A stretch of 29,901 bases of DNA, taken from Candidatus Izemoplasmatales bacterium (GTDB lineage: Bacteria > Bacillota_I > Bacilli_A > Izemoplasmatales > Hujiaoplasmataceae). Shown piece after piece: positions 7,948 through 15,748 of this stretch; within the stretch, counting starts at the first letter, position 1; each line of letters begins with the position of its first letter. The stretch is from NCBI GenBank assembly GCA_041649275.1, contig JBAZNL010000018.1:1-29901 (forward strand). The letters run 5' to 3'. Under the pieces are notes generated by a model, which saw only the letters and a program-made list of their open reading frames with translations, was not told where the DNA came from and made no database searches. A program made the translations under genes and the position numbers.

Positions 7948-10299
7948 ATGAAGACGCTAGAGATCAGCGTCCGCGAGATCGCCGAGCTTTTGTTCGGAAG
8001 CGGAAACATCGCGAGCGAACGGATGCTCGCGGTCCGGGCGGAGGAAGGCACGGAAATCCATCAGTACTGGCAGGGGCGCTACGAGGCCGACGACCGGAAG
8101 GAAGTCTACGTGAAGACGGCCGTCGAGCACGACGGCTTCCGGCTCGAGGTCTCGGGACGGATCGACGGCGTCGTCACCCGCGGCGGCGCGCTCACGATCG
8201 AGGAGATCAAGTCGACGCACGACGACCTCGAATCGATCGACGAGACGACCTATCCGGCCCATCTCGTCCAGGCCAAGATCTACGGATACATGTACTGTCT
8301 CGAACACACCCTGCCCCGCATCGGCGTCCATCTCACCTACATCCGCGTCGAAGACCGCGCGGTCCGAACGATCGAGAAGTCGATCACCTTCAAGATGCTC
8401 GAGAAGCATTTCATGAAGATCGTCGCCCAGTACGTCGAATGGGCGAAGAAGCTCGACGACCACGAGGAAAACCGTCTCAAGTCGATTGCCGGACTCAACT
8501 TCCCCCACCCCGAGTATCGCGCCCACCAGCGCGAACTGATGGGACACGTCTACCGCACGATCGTCGACAAGGGGGTCCTCTACGCGACCGCGCCGACCGG
8601 CATCGGGAAGACCGTCGCAACCATGTTCGCATCCCTGAAGGCGATCAACCAGCCGCGCCAGAAACTCTTCTACCTGACCGCCAAGAACGACGGAAAGCGG
8701 ATCGCGCTCGATACCGTCGCGCAGCTCGAGAAGAACGGGTTAATCGCGAAAACGTGCGAAATAACGGCGAAGGACAGCGTCTGCTTCCTGAAGGAGAGGG
8801 ACTGCGATCCCGAGGTCTGCAAATACGCCAACGGGTATTACAGCCGGGTCTTCAAGGCGATCCGCGACATGTTCGACAACGGCTCCATCTACACCAAGGA
8901 GATGATCGCCGAGTTCGCCCGCAAGCATCGCGTCTGCCCGTTCGAGCTCTCGCTCGACGTCTCCAACTACGTCGACATCGTGGTCGCCGACTACAACTAC
9001 GCCTTCGACCCGCTCGTCCACCTGATCCGCTATTTCGAGGATTCCGCCTACTCGCCGATCCTGCTCGTCGACGAGGCTCACAACCTCGTCTCGCGCAGCC
9101 GCGAGATGTACAGCGCGACCCTCACCCGCGAGCATTTCACGCGCCTGTCCGAGGTCTGCAGGTTCCTGAAACCCAGCCCCAAGAAGGAGATCGACCGGAT
9201 CGTCGACCTCTTCGACGAGTACGAGACCGAACTGCTTGAGGTCGACTTCGTCCGCAAGGAGACCGTGAACGAGTACCTCGTCGCCGCCCTGAAGCGCCTG
9301 CTCGTCCGGCTCGACCAGATTCTCACCGAGACCGAGAAGATCCCGAACAAGAAGGAACTCACGAGCGTCTATTTCGACATCGTCCTCTTCAACAAGATCT
9401 TCGAATACTACAACGAGCGCTTCGTCTTCCTGCTCGAGAAGATCGACGGCGTCGTCGCCGTCTCGATCAAGTGCCTGAACGCCGCCGGCTTCATCCTCGA
9501 CACCGCGAAGAACCGATCGCTGGCGAGTGTCTTCTTCAGCGCCACGCTCGAACCGATCCATTACTACAAGACGCTCCTCACCGAAGGCGAGGGCAAGGAC
9601 GTGAAGATGCCTTCCGCGTTCCCGAGGGACAATCTCCTTCTGATCGCGGTCGACGACGTCTCGACCCGGTACAACGACCGCGAAGCCTCGATCGACAAGG
9701 TCATCGCCGTCGCCGAGGCGCTCGTCTCCGGCAAGAAGGGCAACTACATCGTCTTCTTCCCCTCCTACCTCTACCTGAACATGGTGAAGGACAAGTGGGA
9801 CCTCGATCCGGACGAGTTCGAGGTCATCGTCCAGAAGCGCGAGATGACGCTTCGGGAGCGCACCGACACGGTCGACCTCTTCCGGACCGACACCGACCGG
9901 ACCCAGATCGGCATGTTCGTGATGGGCGGCGTCTTCGGCGAATCGATCGACCTGATCGGCAACCGTCTCGCCGGCGTCCTGATCGTCGGCGTCGGCATCC
10001 CGATGATCGCTCCCTTCAACAACATCCTCAGGTCGCACTTCGATACGGAGTTCCAGGCCGGCTTCGACTTCGCCTACACCTTCCCCGGACTCAACAAGGT
10101 GATCCAGGCCGTCGGCCGCGTGATCCGAAGCGAGACCGACCGCGGCGTCGCGATCCTGCTCGACGACCGCTTCACCACCCGCCGGTACAGACAGCTCTAT
10201 CCCAGGGAATGGAACCACCTGAGGACGATCAACGACGTCGACGAACTCGCGTCGACGATCGAACTCTTCTGGCAACCCGAATGCGAGGCGAAATCATGA
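7948..10299 (+). CDS. RecB/Cas4-like nuclease fused to DinG/XPD-type DNA helicase
   Basis: A 783-residue predicted superfamily 2 5'-3' DNA helicase with an N-terminal nuclease domain. Residues 1 to about 190 carry a PD-(D/E)xK core: D73 in GRIDGVV, E86-I87-K88 in EEIKST, and the RecB/Cas4-type QxxxY motif in QAKIYGYMY. The helicase follows: Walker A PTGIGKT (216-222, K221), DEAH box 375-378, SAT-type motif FFSATLEP, and motif VI QAVGRVIRS near the C-terminus. Cysteines C279, C286, C291 and C330 between Walker A and DEAH fit the 4Fe-4S domain of the XPD/DinG family. Such proteins unwind forked or R-loop DNA in repair; the nuclease may trim the displaced strand (inference). The start at 7948 has GAGGTG 6 nt upstream; an in-frame ATG at 7930 overlaps the -10. 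Its stop overlaps the next start (ATGA). Helicase call sure, nuclease call strong. Confidence 0.9.
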   Translation: MKTLEISVREIAELLFGSGNIASERMLAVRAEEGTEIHQYWQGRYEADDRKEVYVKTAVEHDGFRLEVSGRIDGVVTRGGALTIEEIKSTHDDLESIDETTYPAHLVQAKIYGYMYCLEHTLPRIGVHLTYIRVEDRAVRTIEKSITFKMLEKHFMKIVAQYVEWAKKLDDHEENRLKSIAGLNFPHPEYRAHQRELMGHVYRTIVDKGVLYATAPTGIGKTVATMFASLKAINQPRQKLFYLTAKNDGKRIALDTVAQLEKNGLIAKTCEITAKDSVCFLKERDCDPEVCKYANGYYSRVFKAIRDMFDNGSIYTKEMIAEFARKHRVCPFELSLDVSNYVDIVVADYNYAFDPLVHLIRYFEDSAYSPILLVDEAHNLVSRSREMYSATLTREHFTRLSEVCRFLKPSPKKEIDRIVDLFDEYETELLEVDFVRKETVNEYLVAALKRLLVRLDQILTETEKIPNKKELTSVYFDIVLFNKIFEYYNERFVFLLEKIDGVVAVSIKCLNAAGFILDTAKNRSLASVFFSATLEPIHYYKTLLTEGEGKDVKMPSAFPRDNLLLIAVDDVSTRYNDREASIDKVIAVAEALVSGKKGNYIVFFPSYLYLNMVKDKWDLDPDEFEVIVQKREMTLRERTDTVDLFRTDTDRTQIGMFVMGGVFGESIDLIGNRLAGVLIVGVGIPMIAPFNNILRSHFDTEFQAGFDFAYTFPGLNKVIQAVGRVIRSETDRGVAILLDDRFTTRRYRQLYPREWNHLRTINDVDELASTIELFWQPECEAKS

Positions 10300-11417
10300 A
10301 ACGAAGACCGCGCCGGATCCTCCGCCGCGTCCTGATCGCGCTGATCCTGATCCTCGGCGTGCCGATCCTCACGCTCAACCTCACCTGGAACTTCTTCGGC
10401 CGCGAGACGACCGATGCCGACTACTCGGACTGGATGCTCGAGACCCTCGACGGGACGCGCCGCGTGATCGACGTCGCGATGCTCGGCGCCCACGACGCGA
10501 TGACCTCCGACATCGGCTATTCGAGCAAGGTCGACCCGCTGTCCGCCGATTCGATTCAGACCGGCCTCACCGGAGCGCTGATCAAGGGCTTTTCAGTGAA
10601 GCAGTCGAAGACGCAGGTCTCGACGACCGCGGAGCTCCTCGCCCACGGCGTCCGCTATCTCGACGTGCGGCTCACGTTCGACGCCGCGACGGGCGTCTGG
10701 TGGACATCCCATTCGTACTACAGCAGACCGTTCACCCAGGACCTCGCGGACATCGAGGCGTTCCTCACCGAACATCCCGGCGAGTTCCTCCTGATCGACA
10801 TCCAGCACGTCTACGGCGTCGACTACGACGACGAGGAGCCGGTCACCGACCTCCGGACCCTGCTTCAGGATTCCGGCGTCCTCGCCCGGGCCGTCCGCGA
10901 CGATTCCGGCAAGACCCTCGCCGAATTCACGGTCGACGACGCGACCCTCTCGCAGAGCCGCGGATCCGTCTTCCTCTTCTCCAAGTTCACGGTCGCCGAT
11001 CCGTACCTCTGGGACTATGTCGATTCGATCCGGTCGGCGTGGCCGAACACCGACGTTACCGACGAGGCGTTTTCCTTCCTCGACGACGAGGCGGAACGAA
11101 TCGCCGCCGGAACCGCCCTCACGGGGAACCAAGTCTCCGACGCCGAGGGAATCGACAGCCGTCTCGGGATCCGCGTCATGCAGGGCGTCCTGACGATGCG
11201 GATGTCGGGCGACGGGATCCTGAAGGCGATCGGCGAATGGAGCCTCCTGTCCCGTGCCCGCGACTTCAACGCCGCCCTGATCGGGCAGGAAGAGTTCGCG
11301 ATCTGGCTGATGGCGATGCCGGTCGTGATGGTCGATTACGCCGACACGAACCACGAAGGCTTCCTCGACGCGATCATGGCGCTGATCGAGTCCTACAACG
11401 GCGGCGTCGAGATCTAG
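10296..11417 (+). CDS. Membrane-anchored PI-PLC X-domain protein
   Basis: A 373-residue phosphatidylinositol-specific phospholipase C X-domain (TIM-barrel) protein. After a very basic start (KRRPRRILRR) comes one hydrophobic helix at about 12-30, read as a signal anchor placing the catalytic domain outside the cell. The two catalytic histidines are H66 in LGAHDAM and H139 in TSHSYYS, with D123/R125 in YLDVRL between them as in the bacterial family. LLIDIQHVYG (about 163-172) matches a later core strand. Bacterial members cleave phosphatidylinositol or related phosphodiester lipids; the substrate here is unknown. The ATG overlaps the helicase stop by 4 nt, so the two are translationally coupled, an unexpected pairing of DNA repair and lipid cleavage. 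A GDPD-type enzyme is the main alternative, but the His-His spacing favours PI-PLC. Confidence 0.85.
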   Translation: MKRRPRRILRRVLIALILILGVPILTLNLTWNFFGRETTDADYSDWMLETLDGTRRVIDVAMLGAHDAMTSDIGYSSKVDPLSADSIQTGLTGALIKGFSVKQSKTQVSTTAELLAHGVRYLDVRLTFDAATGVWWTSHSYYSRPFTQDLADIEAFLTEHPGEFLLIDIQHVYGVDYDDEEPVTDLRTLLQDSGVLARAVRDDSGKTLAEFTVDDATLSQSRGSVFLFSKFTVADPYLWDYVDSIRSAWPNTDVTDEAFSFLDDEAERIAAGTALTGNQVSDAEGIDSRLGIRVMQGVLTMRMSGDGILKAIGEWSLLSRARDFNAALIGQEEFAIWLMAMPVVMVDYADTNHEGFLDAIMALIESYNGGVEI

Positions 11418-11473
11418 GCGCAAACGCCCTCTCCTACGCGGGCGACGCGTGCTTTTTCAAGAGGAAAGACCAT

Positions 11474-11530
11474 AAAAGCGGAAAGCGAAGGAATCCGGAA
11501 CGATTTTCCTTGCTTTGCCGCTTTTTTTTT
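11474..11530 (+). terminator. Intrinsic terminator before the S10 operon
   Basis: Long, slightly bulged stem: AAAGCGG pairs with CCGCTTT, AAAGC with GCTTT and AAGGAA with TTCCTT, around a loop near 11494-11505, followed by a run of T to 11530. It ends the helicase/PI-PLC unit and its right arm holds the -35 of the next promoter. Confidence 0.85.
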
Positions 11531-11538
11531 GATATGAT
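11510..11538 (+). promoter_or_regulatory. rpsJ: Promoter of the S10-spc-alpha operon
   Basis: TTGCTT (11510-11515), 17 bp, TATGAT (11533-11538) preceded by TGA as an extended -10. A second possible -10, TACAAT, lies at 11540-11545. Transcription would begin near 11545, leaving a leader of about 140 nt before rpsJ. Confidence 0.72.
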
Positions 11539-11545
11539 ATACAAT

Positions 11546-11687
11546 GCCTGTGAAAACGGGCCGGCAATGACGCGTGAGGTTGCTGACACACACGTAGGCG
11601 TTGTTACATCAACGCGTACGCGAAGCCGTCAGGGAATTCACGCCAAGCCGAAGCATATACGAGAACGTATGCAAAGGAGGCAACACC
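11546..11687 (+). promoter_or_regulatory. Structured leader of the S10 operon mRNA
   Basis: The untranslated leader has several mutually compatible helices. TGACG (11568-11572) pairs with CGTCA (11627-11631). Inside lies a hairpin of CGTA/TACG (11593-11596/11617-11620) stacked on GCGTTG/CAACGC (11598-11603/11610-11615) with a 6-nt loop. A separate hairpin of GCAT-ACG/CGTATGC (about 11653-11671) sits immediately before the AGGAGG site at 11675-11680. Ribosomal-protein autoregulation through S10-operon leaders is known in Bacillota and Enterobacteria (L4 in the latter). That this leader does the same is inference. Confidence 0.6.
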
Positions 11688-11996
11688 ATGGCATCAAATC
11701 AGGTCATCAGAATCAGACTGAAGTCCTACGATCACAGATTGCTGGACCAGTCGGCGAAAAAGATCGTCGACACCGCGAAGAAGACCGGCGCCGTCGTCTC
11801 GGGACCGATCCCGCTCCCGACGGAAAAGGAAATCTTCACCATCCTGCGCAGCCCGCACATCTACAAGGACTCCCGCGAGCAGTTCGAGCGCCGGACCCAC
11901 AAGCGGCTCATCGACATCATCAATCCGTCGCCGCTCACCATCGATTCGTTGATGCATCTGGACCTTCCGTCCGGCGTCGACATCGTCTTGAAGTAA
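11688..11996 (+). CDS. rpsJ: Ribosomal protein S10 (uS10)
   Basis: Small-subunit head protein, also the NusE partner of NusB in antitermination. At 102 residues it has standard length. It opens with IRIRLKSYDH, and the C-terminal IDSLMHLDLPSGVDI block is the family ending. Start set by AGGAGG 7 nt upstream; an upstream in-frame reading from 11601 lacks a ribosome-binding site and lies in the structured leader. First gene of the superoperon. The first codons use AGA and TTG, rarer later in the gene. Confidence 0.97.
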   Translation: MASNQVIRIRLKSYDHRLLDQSAKKIVDTAKKTGAVVSGPIPLPTEKEIFTILRSPHIYKDSREQFERRTHKRLIDIINPSPLTIDSLMHLDLPSGVDIVLK

Positions 11997-12054
11997 TGCC
12001 GTTTCATCCAGCGCTGCGGCAGACGCATCTGGAATCTCATTCAGGAGGAAAACC

Positions 12055-12684
12055 ATGTCAAAAGGCATCTTAGGAAGAAAAGTGGGCATGACCCAGGTCT
12101 TTGACGAAAACGGAAGACTGATTCCGGTCACCGTCATCGAAGTCACCCCGAACGTCGTCTTGCAGAAGAAGACGGTCGAAAACGACGGCTACGAAGCCGT
12201 CCAACTCGGCTTCATGGAGAAGCGCGCCAACCTCGTCAACAAACCCGATACGGGCCGCTTCGCGAAAGCCGGCACCACCCCCAAGCGCTATGTCAAGGAA
12301 ATCCGCGGATCCGAGATGAACGGATACGAAGTCGGCCAGGAAGTCAAATGCGACATCTTCGCCGCCGGTGAGTTCGTCGACGTCACCGGAACATCCAAGG
12401 GCAAAGGCTACGCCGGCGTCATCAAGCGCCACAACGCCAAGCGCGGCCCGATGGCCCACGGTTCCAAATACCATCGCGGCGTCGGTTCGATGGGATCGAT
12501 CCCGGCGCACCACATCCGTCCCGGCAAGAGAATGCCCGGACGCATGGGCGGAGAACAGGTCACCGTCCAGAACCTCGTGATCGTCGCGGCGGACGCCGAC
12601 AAGAACGCCCTGCTCGTGCGGGGCAACGTCCCCGGCGCGATCAAGTCGCTCCTGGTCGTCAGACACGCCGTCAAGAAACACTGA
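12055..12684 (+). CDS. rplC: Ribosomal protein L3 (uL3)
   Basis: Large-subunit assembly initiator near the peptidyl transferase centre. The 209 residues are standard for bacteria. It opens with GILGRKVGMTQVFDENG, and the central loop KGKGYAGVIKRHN...GPMAHGSKYHRGVGS is the rRNA-probing extension. The 58-nt gap from rpsJ is the largest inside the operon; it holds an AGGAGG site and no reading frame. Followed 14 nt later by rplD. Confidence 0.97.
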   Translation: MSKGILGRKVGMTQVFDENGRLIPVTVIEVTPNVVLQKKTVENDGYEAVQLGFMEKRANLVNKPDTGRFAKAGTTPKRYVKEIRGSEMNGYEVGQEVKCDIFAAGEFVDVTGTSKGKGYAGVIKRHNAKRGPMAHGSKYHRGVGSMGSIPAHHIRPGKRMPGRMGGEQVTVQNLVIVAADADKNALLVRGNVPGAIKSLLVVRHAVKKH

Positions 12685-12698
12685 AGGGAGGATTCGAC

Positions 12699-13322
12699 AT
12701 GCCTATCATTGCGATTTTGAACCAGACCGGACAAGCCGTCGGCGAAATCAGCCTGAACGACGCCGTCTTCGCGGTCGAACCGAACCAGCAGGTCGTCTAT
12801 GACGTCGTGAAGGCCCAGAGAGCCGCCATGCGCCAAGGCACCAACAAGACCAAGACCCGCGCCGAAGTCAGCGGCGGCGGACGCAAGCCTTACCGCCAGA
12901 AGGGCACCGGCCGCGCCCGTCAGGGTTCCACCCGCGCCCCGCAGTGGGTCGGCGGCGCCATCATCTTCGGCCCGATCCCGCGCAGCTACGACTACAAGGT
13001 CAACCGGAAGATCCGCCGCCTCGCGATGCGGATCGTCCTGTCCGACAAGGTCCGCGAACAGAAATTCATCGTGCTCGACAACCTCGCCCTCGAGTCCTAT
13101 AAGACCAAGGGAATGGTTTCCGTCCTCAACAATCTGAAGGTCGCCGGCAAGACCATGCTCATGCTCAACGACGTCGCCGAGTTCGTCGAGATCGCCTCGC
13201 GCAATCTCCCGAACGTACAAACTACGGTTTACGAACACGCAAGTGTATACGACGTCATGAACAACGCCTACATCGTCACCACCGCCGAAACCGTCAAGAA
13301 AATCGAAGAGGCTCTGCTGTAA
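12699..13322 (+). CDS. rplD: Ribosomal protein L4 (uL4)
   Basis: Large-subunit protein whose extended loop lines the exit tunnel; in Enterobacteria it also represses the S10 operon. The 207 residues are standard. The loop GGGRKPYRQKGTGRARQGSTRAP is fully conserved (about residues 46-70). The start follows GGGAGG. The stop is 2 nt before rplW, indicating coupling. Near 13214-13245 the codons are less GC-rich than in the rest of the gene. Confidence 0.97.
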   Translation: MPIIAILNQTGQAVGEISLNDAVFAVEPNQQVVYDVVKAQRAAMRQGTNKTKTRAEVSGGGRKPYRQKGTGRARQGSTRAPQWVGGAIIFGPIPRSYDYKVNRKIRRLAMRIVLSDKVREQKFIVLDNLALESYKTKGMVSVLNNLKVAGKTMLMLNDVAEFVEIASRNLPNVQTTVYEHASVYDVMNNAYIVTTAETVKKIEEALL

Positions 13323-13324
13323 TC

Positions 13325-13606
13325 ATGGACAAATACCAGATCGTGAAACGCCCCATCGTCACCGAAAAGTCCACCAAGCTGTCGGAAAAGAACAAGTACA
13401 CGTTCGAAGTCGACAAGAACGCCAACAAGATCGAGATCAAGAACGCGATCGAAGAACTCTTCAACGTCAAAGTCGTCGCCGTCAACGTCATCAACGAAAT
13501 CGCCAAGGCGAAGCGCGTCGGGACCCATTCCGGGTTCAAGCCCGCCGTCTCCAAGGCGATCGTCACCTTGGCCGAAGGCTCCAAGATCGACGTCTACAAG
13601 GCTTAA
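13325..13606 (+). CDS. rplW: Ribosomal protein L23 (uL23)
   Basis: Tunnel-exit protein that docks trigger factor and SRP. The 93 residues are a normal bacterial length. IVKRPIVTEKSTKL near the N-terminus is the signature. The C-terminal half has the usual NVKVVAVNVINEIAKAKRVG strand-loop. It begins 2 nt after rplD with no strong ribosome-binding site of its own (the best is GAAGAGG inside rplD), so translation is probably coupled. Confidence 0.96.
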   Translation: MDKYQIVKRPIVTEKSTKLSEKNKYTFEVDKNANKIEIKNAIEELFNVKVVAVNVINEIAKAKRVGTHSGFKPAVSKAIVTLAEGSKIDVYKA

Positions 13607-13621
13607 CCAGGAGGATTGCCC

Positions 13622-14452
13622 ATGGCCATCATCAAGTATAGACCGACAACCAACGGTCTGCGTACCATGTCGAAGCTCGACTATGCCGAGATCACTTCGA
13701 CGACCCCAGAGAAGTCGTTGCTGGAAACCGTCAAGAAACAGGGCGGCCGCAACAACCAGGGCAAACTCACCGTCCGCCATCAGGGCGGCGGCGCCAAGCA
13801 GAAGTACCGCATCATCGACTTCAAGCGCGACAAGGACGGCATCCCCGGCCGCGTCGCCTCGATCGAGTATGATCCGAACCGCTCCGCCAACATCGCGCTG
13901 ATCCACTACGCCGACGGCGAGAAGCGCTACATCCTCGCTCCGAAAGGCCTCTCCGTCGACCAGAAGATCGAGTCCGGCGCGAATGCCGACATCATCGTCG
14001 GCAACGCCCTCCCGATCATGAGCATCCCGGTCGGCACCGTGGTCCACAACATCGAGCTCCATCCCGGTCAGGGCGGCCAGCTGATTCGCGCCGCCGGCGC
14101 AGGCGCGCAGATCCTCGGCCGCGAGGACCGCTACGTCCTCGTCCGCCTCATGTCGACCGAAGTGCGCCGCATCCTCGGCGTCTGCAAGGCGACGATCGGC
14201 GAGGTCGGCAACGAGAACCATGAACTCGTCTCGCTCGGCAAGGCCGGCCGCAGACGCCACATGGGCGTCCGCCCGACGGTCCGCGGCTCGGTCATGAACC
14301 CGGTCGACCATCCGCACGGCGGCGGCGAAGGCAAGCAGCCGGTCGGTCATCCGTCCCCGATGTCCCCGTGGGGCAAGAAGACCCTCGGCAAACTCACCAG
14401 AAAACACAAACTCGCTAGCGACAAGCTGATCGTTAGACGTAGAACCAAGTAG
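13622..14452 (+). CDS. rplB: Ribosomal protein L2 (uL2)
   Basis: Large-subunit protein bridging the subunits and needed for peptidyl transferase. The 276 residues are standard. It opens MAIIKYRPTTNGLR. The C-terminal RGSVMNPVDHPHGGGEGK carries the conserved His-rich loop near the catalytic centre. Start chosen as the ATG 8 nt after AGGAGG; the codon at 13616 would be a TTG start inside that spacing. Followed 18 nt later by rpsS. Confidence 0.97.
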   Translation: MAIIKYRPTTNGLRTMSKLDYAEITSTTPEKSLLETVKKQGGRNNQGKLTVRHQGGGAKQKYRIIDFKRDKDGIPGRVASIEYDPNRSANIALIHYADGEKRYILAPKGLSVDQKIESGANADIIVGNALPIMSIPVGTVVHNIELHPGQGGQLIRAAGAGAQILGREDRYVLVRLMSTEVRRILGVCKATIGEVGNENHELVSLGKAGRRRHMGVRPTVRGSVMNPVDHPHGGGEGKQPVGHPSPMSPWGKKTLGKLTRKHKLASDKLIVRRRTK

Positions 14453-14470
14453 GGGAGGAGGAACTCATAA

Positions 14471-14758
14471 ATGTCTCGTTCAATCAAAAAAGGTCCTTTC
14501 TGCGATGACCACCTTATGAAGAAAGTCTTGGAAGCGAACAAAACCAATTCCAAGAAAGTCATCCAAACCTGGTCCAGACGTTCGACGGTCTTCCCGCAGT
14601 TCGTGGGTCTGACGTTCGGCGTCCACAACGGCAAGGAGCACATCCCGGTCTACATCACCGAGGACATGGTCGGACACAAGCTCGGCGAATTCTCGCCGAC
14701 GAGAACGTTCCGCGGCCACTCCGACAAGAAGGCCGTCAAGAAAGAGGGCGCGAAATAA
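14471..14758 (+). CDS. rpsS: Ribosomal protein S19 (uS19)
   Basis: Small-subunit head protein contacting S13 and tRNA. The 95 residues are close to the usual 92. MSRSIKKGPFCDDHL and the later HNGKEHIPVYITEDMVGHKLGEF are signature blocks. GGGGAGGAGG precedes the ATG. The TAA stop shares one base with the rplV ATG (TAATG), a translational coupling. Confidence 0.97.
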   Translation: MSRSIKKGPFCDDHLMKKVLEANKTNSKKVIQTWSRRSTVFPQFVGLTFGVHNGKEHIPVYITEDMVGHKLGEFSPTRTFRGHSDKKAVKKEGAK

Positions 14759-15093
14759 TGGATGTCAAAGCCACGCTCTATTCCGTCCGCATCGCTCCCC
14801 GCAAGATCAAGCTCGTGATCGACCTCGTCCGCGGCAAGGACGTCGCCGAAGCCTACGCGATCCTCGGCGCGACGCCCCGCGGCGCCTCGCTCGCGATCGA
14901 CAAGCTGATCAAGTCGGCCGTCGCCAACGCCGACCACAACAACCAGCTTGACGTCGCCAAGCTCTACGTCAAGGACATCGCCGTCGCCGGCGGCAAGACC
15001 CTCAAGAGAATGCAGCCGCATTCCCAGGGCCGCGGCTTCCAGATCCTGAAGCGCACCAGCCACGTGTACGTCACCGTGGCGGAAAGGGAGTAG
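14758..15093 (+). CDS. rplV: Ribosomal protein L22 (uL22)
   Basis: Exit-tunnel protein with a long beta-hairpin; macrolide resistance mutations map there in other species. The 111 residues are standard. IAPRKIKLVIDLVRGKDVAEA is the opening block. The hairpin LKRMQPHSQGRGFQILKRTSH near the end is intact. The start overlaps the rpsS stop by one base. rpsC follows after 5 nt. Confidence 0.97.
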   Translation: MDVKATLYSVRIAPRKIKLVIDLVRGKDVAEAYAILGATPRGASLAIDKLIKSAVANADHNNQLDVAKLYVKDIAVAGGKTLKRMQPHSQGRGFQILKRTSHVYVTVAERE

Positions 15094-15098
15094 AGAAC

Positions 15099-15746
15099 AT
15101 GGGCCAGAAAGTCAGTCCTGTAGGATTCAGAGTAGGAATCATCCGCGACTGGGAATCCCGGTGGTACGCCGACAAGAAAGACGTCGCCGACCTGCTCCTG
15201 GAAGATCTCAAGATCCGCACTCTGCTCTATGAACTTTACAAGAACGCCAGCGTCTCGATGATCGAGATCGAGCGCAGCAAGTCGCGCGTCATCATCACCG
15301 TCAACACCGCCAAACCCGGCATGGTGATCGGCAAGGACGGCGCCACCAAGACCGCCGTCGTCGACAAGCTGAAGGCGCTCTCGAAGAAGGAAGTCTTCCT
15401 GAACATCGTCGAAATCAAGCACCCGGAACTCGACGCCAAGCTCGTCGCCGAATCGATCGCGCAGCAGCTTGAGAACCGCGCCTCGTTCCGCCGCGTCCAG
15501 AAGGTCGCCATCCAGCGCGCGCTCAAGATGGGCGCCAAGGGATGCAAGACGCTCATCTCCGGACGTCTCGCCGGTGCCGAAATCGCCCGCAGCGAAGGCT
15601 ACAGCGAAGGCAACGTTCCGCTCCACACCCTCCGCGCGGACATCGATTTCGCGCTCACCGAGGCGCACACCACCTATGGCAAGCTCGGCGTCAAGGTCTG
15701 GGTCCACAGGGGCGAAATCCTTCCGCAGAAGAAGGAGGCAAAATAA
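15099..15746 (+). CDS. rpsC: Ribosomal protein S3 (uS3)
   Basis: Small-subunit protein at the mRNA entry with helicase function. The 215 residues are typical. MGQKVSPVGFRVGII is the family start. A KH domain with GMVIGKDG (the GxxG loop, about residues 69-76) follows. The C-terminal domain has LISGRLAGAEIARSEGYSEG. Followed 2 nt later by rplP, whose ribosome-binding site lies in the rpsC end. Confidence 0.97.
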   Translation: MGQKVSPVGFRVGIIRDWESRWYADKKDVADLLLEDLKIRTLLYELYKNASVSMIEIERSKSRVIITVNTAKPGMVIGKDGATKTAVVDKLKALSKKEVFLNIVEIKHPELDAKLVAESIAQQLENRASFRRVQKVAIQRALKMGAKGCKTLISGRLAGAEIARSEGYSEGNVPLHTLRADIDFALTEAHTTYGKLGVKVWVHRGEILPQKKEAK

Positions 15747-15748
15747 TC

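Noticed and set aside
8740..10275. 511-codon minus-strand frame inside the helicase gene
   Set aside because: Shadow of the helicase codons; acidic low-complexity translation without motifs.
7948..10299. Type IV CRISPR CasDinG
   Set aside because: No cas genes or repeats nearby, and the N-terminal domain is a RecB/Cas4-type nuclease, not the CasDinG N-terminus.
11418..11457. Possible first terminator after the PI-PLC gene
   Set aside because: CGCCC and GGGCG can pair, but the stem is short and eight bases separate it from the T run; the hairpin at 11474-11530 is far stronger.
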